Of a DNA stretch of 64,000 nucleotides, positions 52,565 to 63,379 are shown piece after piece. Under the pieces are notes generated by a model. It was not told the origin of the DNA. It worked only from the letters and a program-made list of their open reading frames with translations, and did not search any database. Position numbers and translations under genes: made by a program. Where the stretch lies: NCBI GenBank assembly GCA_022695795.1, contig MU404138.1:62001-126000 (forward strand), in the 5' to 3' direction. Within the stretch, counting starts at the first letter, position 1. Every line of letters begins with the position of its first letter. The stretch is from Biscogniauxia marginata. Taxonomy: Eukaryota; Ascomycota; Sordariomycetes; Xylariales; Xylariaceae.

Positions 52565-53072
52565 ATAGCAAAGGACGCCGTCGAGTGGCTGCGGGGGCTA
52601 GTTGAGTAGAAAGGGGAGTATGCATTCATGGATCTTGATTCTTACACCGTGGAGGGGTATGGATATGTGTAGGAGTACGCCGTTGAGGACGATACGATAT
52701 ATATCAAGATTGACAATGATATAATGAACCCACGCTATTGTAGAGTGAATATGAGCGAGTAAATAGGACCGACTCACATAAGCAATAGCTCTACATCCAC
52801 CACGACACCATCCCCCAACTAATCTACACCCGCCTCGCGTAACCGCATCCCTATGCCATCTCCGTACAGATAATTAACAGCCCCATGACAGGTATTGAGT
52901 CGTACCACTACGGGGCGATCCACTCGTTCCTACCGGACGCTGAATCTCGAAATCGCTGGCGCAATGCCTCTGAGACGTGGCGTGTATCGGAGCTCTTACT
53001 ATATCCCGCGGGAACGAATCCGCCAGAGAGCAACAAGCATTCCGTCATGTTCATCACCATGATTATTAAGTA
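52565..53072 (+). pseudogene. Unrecognised gene relic with several stops
   Basis: One frame reads as protein through three in-frame stops (TAG, TAG, TAA). It includes KDAVEWLRGLVE, KGEYAFMDLDSYTVEGYGYV and DTIYIKIDNDIMNPRYC. About 150 bp on, a second frame carries MTGIESYHYGAIHSFLP and RNASETWRVSELLLYP up to a stop at 53071. All three stops could come from Gln codons by C-to-T change. The family is not recognised. The relic borders the AT-rich inverted-repeat element. Confidence 0.5.
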
Positions 53073-54240
53073 ATAACTTTAAATATTTATTTAAGTAGTT
53101 TATATACCTAGTTTATAAAATTATATTAAGGTTATTATTTAAAGTTATTAAAAAAGTTATTTTATTATAAATTATATTTATATTAACGTACTATACAAGC
53201 GAGTAAACGAAACAAGCTCGCTGTGACGAACCTCCCTGTGTGTTCCTAGTCAGCTGACTTCGCAGGTGAGTACGTACTGGGTTTTCTTGATTTGAAGGTA
53301 ACAGTGGATTGAGATTGGTTCAAGTGATTCACAATGTTTTGTTCGTCAGAGAGATTTCAAGGTACTCTCACTATAGTATTAAGGAGTGACTGTAGTCTTA
53401 GATTGATAGCTAAAGAACTAGAATGAATGACTAGATACATAGGGAATCTTATCTTTTTTTATACTTGTTCATTCTATCTTTTATTCCTCAATTGGTATGT
53501 TGGATACCTCTGGATGTGTTCTATCCACACACATCCATTCTCCACTGGATGTTGCTGGATGTGTTTTATCCACACACATCCATATCACGTGACCATAGGC
53601 TGCTTTCCTTCCGGGATCTATGTCCGGTGCCAAACCAAGAATAATGGGGACAGTACCCCTGTCATTTGATTGCTTACTCTGGTTGGTTCGTAACACTCGC
53701 GAACGAAATAATTTTTTATATAAAATCGACTTTTTCGAAAATTTATAACTTTACACGTAAAAATCGTAAAAATCGTAAAAATCTCGAACCTTTTTTTCTA
53801 GGTATATAATTATATAGTTTAATTAAAATGAAATTTAAAAAAATTAATATTAAAAAATACAAAAAGAAAACGCGTAAAAACTAAAATTATAATAAAACAT
53901 ATAACCCTTTTTATGTATTTCTTTATATATTTCACTTTTTATTTTTTTGATTTTTATTTTAATTAAACTATATAATTATATAACTAGAAAAAAGTCCGAG
54001 ATTTTTACGATTTTTACGATTTTTACGTGTAAAGTTATAAATTTTCGAAAAAGTCGATTTTATATAAGAAATCATTTTGTTCGCGAGCTTGTTTCGTCTA
54101 CTCGTTTATGTGGTACGTTATAATGAAAAATTTATTATTTTATATAGCTTTATTATATTTAAAGTTTAATTATTTAAATAAGTAGTTTTAATATAAATAC
54201 TTTGAAAATAAATAAATTTAATAGGTTTTAGTAAGGTGAA
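53073..54240. mobile_element. AT-rich long inverted-repeat element
   Basis: Without the LTR inserted in it, this is a palindrome-like unit of about 690 bp. The left arm matches the reverse complement of the right arm over long stretches. The outer parts (around ACGTAC and GAAACAAGCTCGC on the left; GCGAGCTTGTTTCGTC on the right at about 54085-54101) pair first. The inner parts (AAAATCGACTTTTTCGAAAA and TTTTCGAAAAAGTCGATTTT) pair next, then the AAATCGTAAAAATCGTAAAA/TTTTACGATTTTTACGATTT blocks. A central AT-rich spacer lies at about 53840-53935. It resembles a foldback or large MITE. It has no coding capacity. Its outer ends and target duplication could not be fixed by eye. Confidence 0.7.
53222..53695 (+). 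mobile_element. Solo LTR (474 bp) nested in the inverted-repeat element
   Basis: It starts TGTGACGAACCTCC and ends GGTTGGTTCGTAACA, so the ends form an inverted TGT-x-ACGAACC terminus typical of retrotransposon LTRs. Perfect 5-bp direct repeats CTCGC flank it (53217-53221 and 53696-53700). Removing it plus one CTCGC rejoins the left arm as GAAACAAGCTCGCGAACGAAA, which is what the right arm demands. Inside are two copies of a CTGGATGTGTTNTATCCACA unit, each with its own hairpin (about 53511-53582). Confidence 0.88.
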
Positions 54241-55069
54241 CGTTGTTATGACGTGGCTCACCATGACCTATGTACTTATGTACCCGTGCCCCACGTGCAT
54301 AGATTGTAAATACCCTAGGTAGTTTTTTCCTCAGCTTATCAATTTATCTCGTCGATTGCAGTTCAATCCGTGCCTTGACAAGCGTTGCGTGTAGCATGAA
54401 AGACATCGTGTCTTGTGTACGACCAAAGCGCGGACATAGCTTCCCAGTGGTGAATCATGGGGAAAGGAGTCCATTTCGGATCTTAAAATTTCCACTTTTA
54501 GAGGCTTTGGACCTTTATGTATATAGGTCCTAGCAAATATTTTGGATTTTCTTTTTCCTCACCTTGAGTATTTACGTCACTTGACTAGGAAATCAAGCTT
54601 TGCCTTCGATACCATCTGTGTTGCTGTGATATACCAGATACCTAATACTACTAGTTTTACCAGTACCTTTAATCATATATTGTTAAATTGAACATGTTCG
54701 TTTTTACTTAGAGTCCGTCATGTGCGAGTTAATACGGTAAGTCAGCATAGGAATGATGGTGCATGTTCACTTAACACAAATAAATATTTGTTGGGTATAA
54801 TAATTTCTATTTCAACCTGTCCTATCTCCGGGTCACCGAAACCTTTTCAACTCTGTCCAGGTAATGTCTAATAATAGCTTTATCCAAAAAAAAAAAACCC
54901 TTTTCCAGCCAAGTTCCTGAGTTGTCTATTATGGGCTCTGAGGCCGACGTGCCTCACGACGTAACTCGATCCGAGCCGTCACGAAGTATGTTGCAGAACC
55001 GGATGGAAAATGGGTCAAGGTGCGTTGTCTAGTTTTTTGAAGTCAGCCAAATATCTCGTACGCGGCGGG
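54241..55069. other. Intergenic stretch
   Basis: No gene is seen. A CTCAGTAGTTTTTTCC-like AT-rich flank continues for about 100 bp after the inverted-repeat element; the rest is ordinary. Confidence 0.45.
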
Positions 55070-55255
55070 CTACTCGAGACGTGCAGACCTCGGCCACCAA
55101 TGGCTCCATATAATCAGAATTGCTGGGGGAAGGGCGACAACCACCCCAACCAGTGCGATTATTGCTTCCTGTGATAGTACCATCTCAGGTCGAAGATTTC
55201 GGGCTGTTCTGTCAATAAGACGCACAGTGCTGACGTTGCTATTGCTTCGAGTCAC
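55070..55255 (-). CDS. Possible small single-pass membrane protein
   Basis: A 61-codon frame with an internal Met at residue 25. The C-terminal half is one good membrane helix, LSQEAIIALVGVVVALPPAI, followed by LIIWSHWWPR and a basic end. Either Met could be the start (61 or 37 residues). The product is short and the family unknown, so it may be chance. It is transcribed away from the Clr5-ankyrin gene about 460 bp to the right. Confidence 0.3.
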   Translation of the reverse strand: MTRSNSNVSTVRLIDRTARNLRPEMVLSQEAIIALVGVVVALPPAILIIWSHWWPRSARLE

Positions 55256-55718
55256 AATAAGCCTCCTCGAGTAGAGTTGTCCAATGGTTTATGTAGATGG
55301 CTGTAGTAAACGCGACCAGTGTCTAGAATTGAGAAATGATACCATGACGATCGTACTGGAGAAAGAAAGGGAGGTGAATTCCAAGCATCAATCTTATATA
55401 ACTTACGGCCTAGACCAGGTAGTCTGACAATATATGTATTTACCGTGTAACACTACATTATGTAGGTTACTATGTATGTAGTGACCGCGCCTCTTCTGCA
55501 TTGTGGTTTTGGCAACCTGCCAATGACAAACGATATCTAGGTGCGGTTTTGGTCGACGTCCAATCATATTAAAACCCCCCGTGGCTTCGGTGGACAGCCA
55601 CCGCCTCTATCGTCAATCTCTTCCATGATTGGTGTGTGGTTTTGGTAATTAGCCAATAATATGGCAGTGATAAGTCAAGTAATAAGTTATATTACGCAGC
55701 ATACCTACTCATCGTTGT
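55256..55718. other. Upstream region of the Clr5-ankyrin gene
   Basis: No gene is seen. Four spaced copies of a GGTTTTGGTNGACNNCCAAT-like motif occur between about 55505 and 55652, for example at 55504, 55545, 55580 and 55637, as CCAAT-bearing short repeats. These may be promoter elements. Confidence 0.4.
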
Positions 55719-58700
55719 ATGCCCTGGTCCGAATTGCCTTCAGTCCAACGTCACTCTATATATACCCCCGTGACGCCCCAACCCCAGACTCCAGACTCAA
55801 TCTCCCCTCCCGCCTCACAAGTCATTCTTCTATCACAAGTGCACGAGGCACTCTTGAGAAATATGGCAGATATGTGGGAGCAGCACAAAGACACGATCCA
55901 TCGCTTGTACATTGCGGAGGGTCTATCGCTGGATACTGTCATCCGGCGAATGGCGGAATCCCATGGATTTAATCGCACGTTAGTCAAATGTAGCCTGCTA
56001 ATACTTGGAAGTGCTTGATTATCTGATCTGATATGCAGAAAACGCCAGTATGAACGCAAACTCAATGATTGGAGCTTCCGCAAGAATCTTAATAAGAAGG
56101 AGCGGGAGAACATAATCCAGCAGATGACCAAACGGAAGAGGGATGGGAAAGAATCGGAAGTCTCGTTTAATGGAATTATCCTAGGGACGAAGAGACTGAA
56201 GAGGGCAGAAGGAAGACTACCCTTATCTTGTTCATTGTTAACAACTCGTGAGTCGACGCCCTCTTCATTGACATATTGTATCGCTCTTCATTGCTATATA
56301 TTGGAAAGCTTACAAGGTCATTTTGAAATTGACACAGCTGGAAACCCTGAAGCATCACAGGTGGCGGTGACTACTCCGAGATCATCTATCCCTCAACTTA
56401 GTTGGTTTGGAAGACTGCCGTGGCATCAATTCTCAGACACCTACCTATCCAGTGAGTTGTTGAGCTAGTCGCAATACAAGTTCAAATTCCCAGGAGGTCT
56501 TACGATGACTTAGTTCCCATCTACCCGAGTAGCACCAGTCCCACAACATTATCCCAATCCCAATACCAAGTTGCAACTACCCCAAACAGCGTTACCAACA
56601 ACAGTACCATAGCTCATCAATTTGGCCATGATACGCCTGCATTCATCGCCGCACAACGCAGCATGATGCCAGAAGATCACGATATCAAGCACGACGAGAC
56701 GGTTATGCGACTAAACAGCGACGATCCTTCAGTGGTGGAGTCTGAAGTCTTCAAAGTTCTCCTATATCAGCTCTCGAACAAGATGCAAATTGCGCAGGAA
56801 GTCGCAGACCATTTGAATGATGAGGCGGTGATCCGGGTATTCATGAATGCTGGTCGAAACAATCCCCAGTGGCTGGATTCACTCCTATCGTCTGGTGAAC
56901 CCACCGTTGCTGCACTTGTAGAGAACATATTCGCTGTTGCGGTTAGACGACAAGAGATAGCGCTTGTGTCCTCACTTTTAGCGACTAAACTTGTGACTCC
57001 AGATATACCCATACTGGGACGCCCACGAGACGTCAAATTTACCTTCTTTAGAGGTCTTTCTGAAATCCAGGTGTCCTTTACCAGCAACGCTTACTTCTGT
57101 AGCCCCTTGCAGATGGCCATATCAGTCGAAAACGTTCAGCTTGCTCGTTCCTTGATTGATGCCGGTGCTCAGGTGAACCCCGGAGACCGAGGCATGGATC
57201 TGTCGCCTTTGGAACTGGTGTCTTCCTTGGCTTCGCACGACAAGGCTTTGTCCCTAGCCGACACGCTTGTTACGCATGGTGCTGTAGTTAATCGACCTAG
57301 AGACAGAACTAGGCCGACTGCTTTGATTCTAGCCGTGGCGGCGGGTAATTTTAAGCTCGTTGAGTTCTTCGTTCTCCATGATGCAGATATAATGAGATCG
57401 TACCAGCCAGAAAGCTTGACAGGCATGAAGATTGATGCTCTTCAATTAGCCGTGCTTCATGGAGATGTACGGCTACTTGATGCACTTTCCATGTCATTCA
57501 AGTGCCGAATGGTGCTTCCTCGTTGTAATGACTTGATGGTTCTAGCAATATCATCAAGAAATCACGAGGCAGTTCGCTATCTAAAGGACGCTGGGGCTGA
57601 TCTGAATGGGTTCTGTAGCTGGGGAGAGTACCCTTTGGCGACAGCAGTATTTGTCGAAGACATGGAAATTGTCCATAAGCTTCTAGAATGGGGTGTTTGT
57701 GTGTCAGATTCACAGAGTCTTCCCACCGAACCGTTCCTTCCAGTATATGCTGCGGCATTTAAGGGAAACGTGCCCATTCTTAAATGGCTCATCTCCAAAG
57801 GCGCCTCTTTGAACCCTATTCTACCACCCTTTACGCCGATACTTAATCGAGAGCTAAGGAGCGCATGCAAGACCTACTCGAACTGTGGTAATCACTATAA
57901 TAAACGCTTGAAAAGCCCCCTCCAGGTTGCGATTCATGCTGGCCATGCCCAGGCTGCTCTATTCATACTTGACAACGGAGGAGATTGCTTCCATGGCGGC
58001 GAGCTGGTGTTAGCTGCTCGTCTCGGTTCGCTCCAGCTCGTCAAAGCCCTTCTAAATAAAGGTGTATGTATCGATGATAATTGGAATAAGGAGACAGCCC
58101 TTAACGCTGCACTAAAATGCGGGCAGAAACATATTGCACATCTGCTGATCCGTTCTGGAGTCTCCATCACCGGAGGGGAGTGGGCAAGAGCACTGATCAA
58201 CAGGGACGATGAATCTGCCGCAATTATCGCATCGAAGGCTCATCTTCGCCACTTGATGATGCCTGGCCCTCGCCGAGAAACACCCCTCGAGGTGGCCTAT
58301 GGTACCAGAAACCTAGCTACGGCTAGTGATATCTTGACGAAGGGATGGGCAGGATACGATAGTGCAGCCCTCTGTGCTGTTGTTTGGAATGAAGTCCAAC
58401 AAGACAGTGGTAATTTTCTCAATCATCTTTCGCCAGGTACCGTCTGCGCCGCGCTTCACAATGATGTGCCCTGGCCTAATTCTGACCGAAAATACTCTTG
58501 CGTTGCACCACTTTTACAACACCGTCTAGCATCTCAGACTGACGAGTTCGAGGCGACTGCTTTAGCTATTGCCGCCACATATAAACGCAACGATATTCTA
58601 CTCGTGTTGCTACAACATTTGAAGCAGAGCTCAGCACATGCCTTCAGTGTGCCAGACGTAGGAACTCCAAATCCAGACATGTTTTGGTGGCGGAGAAAAG

Positions 58701-59395
58701 GCCTACTTCGAAAGTCGCCACTTCACATGGCAGTTGATATCCTCGACCCTTCTATCGTGCGAATATTCCTATCGCATCGTTTCGAGCCGGACATACAATG
58801 CTTCCTCCGAACATTGTCACTGCCTAAGACGGAAGAAGGTCAAGATATCTTGCTAGATATCTGGAATGCTAGAGCTCCATCGAGCTACGGGCTGGCCTGC
58901 GTGGGCTGGGCGTTTGGAACCGTCGTTGAAGCTCGAGACTTGCAGCTCGTCAAGAAACTCATCGCCACAGGTTTGCGTGTTGATTCTCGGATTAACGACT
59001 GGCGGGGATGGACGCCACTACAAACTGCTGTGCAAACAGGAGATACTGAAGTCGTCAAATACTTAATCCAGGCAGGGGCGGACGTAAATGCGCGGCCAGC
59101 AATGAGAAGAGGCTATACGGCTCTTCAGATTGCGGCTATGATGAACAACATGGAACTAGTAAGATTATTAATCGAGAACGGTGCAAACGTGAATGCTTCT
59201 GGTGCAACCCTCTGTGGCAGATCCGCCATCGAGGGCGCTGCTGGGTTCGGCCGCCTAGACATGGTTAAACTGCTACTCGCAAAGGGTGTCAAGACTGAAG
59301 GTATCTGGCGGGAACAGCTAGTGAAGGCTATCTCATTTGCAAAGAAGCAAGGGAACTACGCCATCGCTAGGGTTTTGGAATCATACATCAACTGA
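55719..59395 (+). CDS. Clr5-domain ankyrin-repeat protein
   Basis: Exons are 55719-55978, 56039-56247, 56309-56360 and 56494-59395, with consistent phases, giving 1140 residues. The start ATG at 55719 is uncertain; the ATG at 55863 (MADMWEQHKD) is also possible. The Clr5 domain (residues 53-103) reads W-E-Q-HKDTIHRLYIAEGLSL, MAESHGF, RQYERKLNDWSFRKN. A basic stretch KRKRDGKESE and a polar linker follow. From about residue 330 to the end there are many ankyrin repeats, first degenerate and then canonical at the C-terminus (RGWTPLQTAVQTGDTEVVKYLIQAGADVN). The weak point is the third intron (donor GTGGCG at 56361). Clr5-ankyrin proteins are expanded in filamentous fungi; their role is not settled, though Clr5 is linked to heterochromatin-independent silencing in fission yeast. 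Confidence 0.82.
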
Positions 59396-59808
59396 ACTAT
59401 AGCAAGGGATGTTGTTAATATGGTAAGCTCCGTCGCCTGTGAAACTGTGTTAACGGCTTGATGCTATTGAGGAGGTTATTAGGGGTTGAAAAGAAAATTG
59501 GATTGTAACCTGTAAGGAGTTTTAATGGCTTTTTCCTTAGTCTCTATTGAATCCAAGTTTAACAAAGGGTTGCTATGGAAGTGTTTCGAAATACATGGCA
59601 GCCTGAAATCCGGGGCTCTTAGCAACAGTTACCTAGGATACTTCGACTTTGTCCTCAGCTCTCAAATATCAGGCATAGAAATCCACACGTCCCTTAAGGT
59701 CTCTACCACAGGTGTTGATTTAAAACTTGTTCGTACACAGCCTAATCAACTCCCAAACTCTCCTTTCCATCACCAATAATCAACCAACCAAACACGCACG
59801 CAAGCATC
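59396..59808. other. Intergenic stretch
   Basis: No gene is seen; a CCAATAATCAACCAACCAAAC leader lies directly before the next start. Confidence 0.45.
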
Positions 59809-60270
59809 ATGATAGATTCTACTTCCTTATTTCCCTTTGGGCAGTTGCCTATTGATCTACGGCTCCCAATTTGGGAAATCTTCATGCTACAAGAGTGTTC
59901 AGGGCGCTTGATGATTATCGACAACCTGACCAGCGGGATCCTAGCGGTCCTACGTCTCCTATCTCCCTTACTATCAGTAAATATGGAGAGCCGAGAATGT
60001 GCAACTTCATTCTATGGAATGAAACTTCCGGTCTATCACGTGCCATCGACCAGTATGGACCTTATCCCGTCCGTCCATGAACGCCGTTTTGCATTTTCAA
60101 CTCGTGGTCTACGGGCTGAAATGGCGAGAAACGTGATGATTCAAGCCAGGGAAGAGTCGACGTCCCAAGGCATCATGTACATCAGTCCGAAGCACGACAT
60201 TTTTGTGCCTAGCATTGACCTCGTCCAGGCGTTCTATGACGACCAGTTCAACGCGGACATGGATAGTTAG
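59809..60270 (+). CDS. 2EXR-domain protein (short)
   Basis: A single exon of 153 residues starting in ATCATGATA. The block LFPFGQLPIDLRLPIWEIFM (residues 7-26) is the fungal 2EXR signature (F-x-x-LP-x-E-LR-x-x-IW). The later blocks SPLLSVNMESRECATSFYGM and KLPVYHVP, then GIMYISPKHDIFVPS, match the usual second part. Most family members are longer (200-400 residues), so this copy may have lost its C-terminal half. The family is expanded in Pezizomycotina and of unknown function, possibly F-box related. Confidence 0.7.
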   Translation: MIDSTSLFPFGQLPIDLRLPIWEIFMLQECSGRLMIIDNLTSGILAVLRLLSPLLSVNMESRECATSFYGMKLPVYHVPSTSMDLIPSVHERRFAFSTRGLRAEMARNVMIQAREESTSQGIMYISPKHDIFVPSIDLVQAFYDDQFNADMDS

Positions 60271-60638
60271 GAGGAATATAGAGGATGATGGCTTCGCTTG
60301 CATGCAAGATATTTTCCGATAGCCTGTAAATTTAACGGGTGATACAGGTAATACCCAGTATCAGGTGGCATATGGGTTACTATACCCACTATACAGTCAT
60401 TTTTCTGTGTAGATTGTTGGCATCCACACACATATCTAGCTCAAGTTTGACCAATATATTTTACTTCATCGTATCCTCGTATATTTGTCTTATCCCAGCA
60501 ACTCATGGTATAGGTGCCTCGGCTGACCCAACCCCCTCGGAAGTGAGCCTCTAAGTAGCCAGGGCAGCCTTATACAGCAGATGCCGAACATGTCACACCT
60601 CGCTCTCGCATACTATTCATTGTTCGCTATGCTTAGAA
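60271..60638. other. Intergenic stretch
   Basis: No gene is seen between the 2EXR gene and the stop of the dioxygenase. Confidence 0.5.
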
Positions 60639-61266
60639 TTAAAGAGTGCCGAGATCTAGGGGGAACCTCTCGCCCATCCAAATTGCTCTGTCAGAATGAT
60701 TGCGACGCGCAATCCCAGTCCCCTCTTCAATCGTATTGGGGTGGACAAGCGCTGACAACGGTCCACGGTATATCGCCAACCAGGCAATAAATGCCCCAAA
60801 CTGAGCCGGGGTGAAGATGTTCACCTCGAACATCGCGACGGGGTGCGGCCCCACCGGTCGATCCCAGAAACGATAAATCCTCAGCTCCGGAACTGCAAGA
60901 GGCTTGTTAACGTGCCCAAAATCGTGCAAGTCGGCTCCGGGGCGGATGGTAGAAACATACATTCTCGTCTGATACGCTCCCACAACTCCTTCCCATACTT
61001 GGCCTGCTGCGGATTGTTCGGGAGGTAGTAAATATGCACATCGCTGCCCCCTGTTATTAGTGCGACTGGGGGCCCAGAACGGGGGAAAATAGCACTTACA
61101 AGCCTCCGCGCCGTCCGTTATCCAACGGTTCCGGAAACTGCTCATACGCCTTACTCAGACTATCGTTTTTCGGATTTACGAAGCTCTTCCCGTCCTCGGC
61201 CTTCTCATCCGGAAGCGGTGGGGCATTCTCGTACCCCGCCAGCGGCGAGGGATAAGTATAATTCAT
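60639..61266 (-). CDS. DOPA 4,5-dioxygenase-like protein
   Basis: Exons (minus) are 61100-61266, 60961-61043 and 60639-60892; the introns are 56 and 68 nt (donors GTAAGT and GTATGT) and the phases agree, giving 167 residues. The start YTYPSPLAGYENAPPLPDEK and KAYEQFPEPLDNGRRGGF are followed by DVHIYYLPNNPQQAKYGKEL. Then come ELRIYRFWDRPVGPHPVAMF, EVNIFTPAQFGAF and LSALVHPNTIEEG, and the end PLDL. These blocks define the small extradiol DOPA-dioxygenase family. The His residues of DVHIYY, GPHPVAMFE and LVHPNT are the likely metal ligands. The insert GTGIARRNHSD between HPNT and the next block is longer than I expect. The substrate in this fungus may be DOPA or a related catechol. Confidence 0.88.
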
Positions 61267-63379
61267 GGTTTCTCCTTCAACAAGGGGTCTTGGTATCTTA
61301 TAAATTCCGAAAAAGCGGGCGTATGGATACAAGTATGAAATTTTGGTGTCCAGTGAGGTTGAAGGCTATCTTGGATGGCGCCTTCGTGACGTGCTTTATA
61401 CCTGCGAATCAGAGATCCCCGCCGGAATGTGGCGATCCAGCGGGGCAGATCGTTTCAGCGCCTCGGATTTCTAAGCAACCAACCTATAAGGTGGATTACG
61501 GCATGCTTTGTAGACTCTTACACTATTCTGGTTTTGATGTGGGATTTAGAATGAAATAAAAATCTCGCATGGGAAATAAAAGAAATCTAAAATGTAAAAG
61601 AGGATTTTAAACGAGTAGTATATTCCTTTAATAACATTATCCTCTTTTTTACGGTTACGGCCAATACACGGGTATTATAGCTTAATGAGCTCTGTACATT
61701 CACTACGTATTAAGAAGCTAAACATTATAGTCGTCTCAAGCGTTACATGTAAGAACATGAAACGATGTTACCAAGCTTACCTTTTTCTTCCTCTTATTCC
61801 TATACGATTAAACCATTCCTGTTGCTCTCATGCGTTGCATCTACCAAATGTGTTTTTTATATATACCCACCGTTTTAGTGAGCAATGGTGCAATGGTTCC
61901 TGAAAGGGATGAAGAATGTTTTCTAGGTGCGCATCGAGAAGTGACGGTTCCGTTCGGTGAGTGGTGTTTTCATTGGCTCGTATGCAAATTAAGTAAGTAC
62001 CCCGGCTTTCCTGGCATGTAACCCTTCCAAACTTAGTGTCGATACTAGCAAAGCTGAATGTAAAACAAGATACCCTATCTAGGGAGGGAATATATTTAGG
62101 CTTCCTATATGTCGTATCGTACCCAGAATGACGACTAGCTTAATATATAACGAGATGTCAGTCGATAGAAATGCGAATCATGATAAACAGTCGGAGAAAG
62201 AAACTATGTGCTAAATATGACGTCGAGTCTATTTATTAACAATCCCTTTTCTTGGGTATTTTCTGTGATTGAGCTGTAGGTAAAAATATTTCAGCAGCAT
62301 CTGCCATTCATTCTATATCAAGATATATGTGATTGTACTAGGAATTCGCTTTTAGTTTCGTCTAGCAGTTGATCTCTTATATTACACATACGCAGAACAC
62401 TATTATCTATTTAGTATCGGAATTGGAATAAGGGTTATCGGCCAAGACGGTAACTTACTACCACTCGTTTCCGCCGAACTTCGTACTACTTAATAATATC
62501 GTAGATAATAATCATGGGTGGTTATATAAGAAAAGAGTATAACGGTAGAGAAGAATCGCAGGATGACGGTTTTTATGAATATCTAAATCTTGGGGTGACA
62601 GTGGAGCAGTGAGAATTCTAATATTTGTTCTTCAGATCCTCGATTCTATCTATAGTTCATATAATCCATATAATTAAAAGTTGGCTAAGTCTTATAGGCT
62701 GATTTGTATCCTTGATACATACTTTGGAAGCGACATGATGTAATATAATGATAGTTGTGTGGGACAAGTTTTCACGGCTTGTAACGGATGCAGCTATGGT
62801 CTACTACCTTATTGCCTTAGGTAACTCCCGATCGTGTAGTGTTCTCCTTATCAGCTCTATTGGTTACATTTATACAACCCTAGCTGCAGCCTTCCGTGTA
62901 GTTGTGTCACTACGGATGGAAATCAAGCTTCTGAACTCCCGTTCTTAGCCGGGTTTTCAGCGCCTGGCCGTATATCAGATCCCGATGCGCTTGTTTCTCC
63001 AACATTCAATATCAAAATATGCATGTCCTGTTCCATCGTAGGTACGAGGCATCGCTATCAAAAGATATCGACTGGCTGACTAGCTTGAATGCCCCTCCAA
63101 TAGGCCAGCCTCCTGTGATCACAAAAGGTCAATATGCGCCACCACCTTCCATATCGATTGCATATGGCTAGGTGCGGAGCAATGAAGATGTATGACAATT
63201 CTGATGAGCGACCATAAAGAGATCGAAGCACCAGTGCTCGGGGAGTTCCTGTCTTGTCGTTTATGGCATGGCAAATTAGTAGGTATAACAGAACTATGCC
63301 TAACAATTAAGTATCACATTAGAAGGTTCAGAAAGCAGTATATCAATCCATATTTTTGGTGCATACTCAATAGGCTATC
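61267..63379. other. Long AT-rich stretch without a supported gene
   Basis: Frames of 60-85 codons occur but none matches a family, the DNA is AT-rich and stop-rich, and I see no splice-linked series. The last ~200 bases should hold the promoter of the transporter. Confidence 0.5.

Noticed and set aside
53427..53669. 80-codon frame in the solo LTR
   Set aside because: Its repeated HTHP pattern simply follows the duplicated hairpin unit of the LTR.
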